Below are positions 30,888 to 64,000 of a stretch of DNA of 64,000 bases, one piece after another. Made by a program: the position numbers and the translations under genes. The notes below the pieces were generated by a model. The model was not told where the DNA came from. It did no database searches and saw only the letters and a program-made list of their open reading frames with translations. The DNA is from Mesostigma viride (taxonomy: Eukaryota; Streptophyta; Mesostigmatophyceae; Mesostigmatales; Mesostigmataceae): the NCBI GenBank assembly GCA_009746045.1, contig RPFO01000072.1, positions 4,634,745-4,698,744 of the forward strand, in the 5' to 3' direction. Position 1 is the stretch's first letter. Each line of letters opens with the position of its first letter.

Positions 30888-31045
30888 TGGCTAGCTAACG
30901 CTAAGAGCGACTAGATGACCTAGACGGTGGGGCCGGAAACATCTTGCTTCCATGATCAGGGCGTGTGTTTTGAGCCTCTATAACTGCCCGGGGCTGTCTA
31001 GTGGTGAGCACCATGGCTGCGATCGCTCACCTGATCTCAAGGAGA
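30888..31045 (-). repeat. Dispersed repeat, empty-site relative of 24272-24570
   Basis: Inverted relative of the plus-strand sequence at 24272-24570. Shared words include CAATGGTGCTCACCACTAGAC or close variants, CACACGCCCTGATCA and TTTCCGGCCCCACCGT. Here AGGTCATCTAGTCGCTC is continuous, without the 147-bp insertion. Confidence 0.75.
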
Positions 31046-31705
31046 CAACGATCTGTGCAAACCAGGTGCCTAGCTAGGCCAAGGCGCATGTGTGTAAGAA
31101 TGGAACAAAAGGTAAATGTGCGTGCAACTGCCCATTTATTAATTAATTAGTAAATTAACAAGAGCATGCATCAAAGATTAAAAGTGACCAGTAATATACC
31201 AAGCCGGTAGTACATGGTTGGGCCCCCAGCTTCTTGAGCTATGCGTGATCCTAATAAGCAGTGGCCCCACCAACTCTGGGGCCTTAGGAAGAATAATGTA
31301 GTGGCAATTGAAAAAGAAAAGAACAAGATGAAACACGTGACTCTGTTGGAAGGTCCATTGTCAGCCTGATACTACCCAAAGTGCTTTCATGCCCTGTACA
31401 TAAAGTAGGGCGTTGGTGTGAAGTCACCCATGATCTTCCACCGCCAAAAGGCAACCATTAGTTAGGTTTGAAGTCACCCATCGGCCACCTGCCATTGCCA
31501 GAAAGCAACCATGAGATGTTGCCTTGGGACAGACCAGTGGACATGTAACCGTACAAACCTTGCTCTAGCTGTAATATGTGGTGTCGTTGACATGGTTTAG
31601 GCGCTGGCTGTCCGTCCACGCGATTTCAACAGCGAGCCAGCCAGCTGGTGGCCCAGGGCCACAACATCACCCTGACAGGGACCTCACAATGATTCCATGA
31701 CAGCA

Positions 31706-64000
<32,295 letters not shown>

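Overview
The window looks like nuclear DNA of a unicellular green alga with a large, intron-dense, repeat-rich genome. The reasons are a plant-type mitochondrial ribosomal protein L3 gene, GT-AG introns, cell-surface proteins built from Pmp-like beta-helix repeats joined to bacterial-type Ig-like domains, and very abundant mini- and microsatellites. I cannot name the species; a prasinophyte-like chlorophyte is my inference. No rRNA, tRNA or CRISPR array was seen.

Two large paralogous multi-exon genes dominate, both on the minus strand. Gene A starts near 19.6 kb and leaves the window at its left edge. Gene B enters from the right edge and ends at 31706. I assembled both by pairing short open segments, requiring splice sites, and checking that intron phases agree from exon to exon. 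Most paired exons have identical lengths (30, 49, 65, 69, 81, 84, 109, 145 and 155 nt) and identical phases, which strongly supports the models. The deduced product is a signal peptide, a beta-helix made of one Pmp-like repeat per exon, a DUF11-like domain, two Ig-like (Big_12-like) domains, a polytopic membrane region and, in gene B, a Ser/Arg/Pro-rich tail of about 500 residues. A cell-surface receptor or channel role is inference.

Layout: 0.8-19.6 kb, gene A; 19.6-21.4 kb, intergenic with small foldback and dispersed repeats; 21.46-22.53 kb, intronless uL3m on the plus strand; 22.6-25.6 kb, intergenic with dispersed repeats and a SINE-like insertion; 25.6-31.0 kb, a graveyard of broken retroelements; 31.7-64 kb, gene B. 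Introns of A and B hold nearly all the tandem repeats, including a 2.26 kb array of a 9-bp unit, a 2 kb array of a 57-bp unit, two GGGA arrays and a complete non-autonomous hAT-like transposon with an 8-bp target duplication.

The most unusual signal is that many minisatellites start exactly at an exon-intron junction and carry copies of the splice site itself, as if splice junctions seed local tandem amplification. Exon calls come from reading alone; no alignment or transcript evidence was available.
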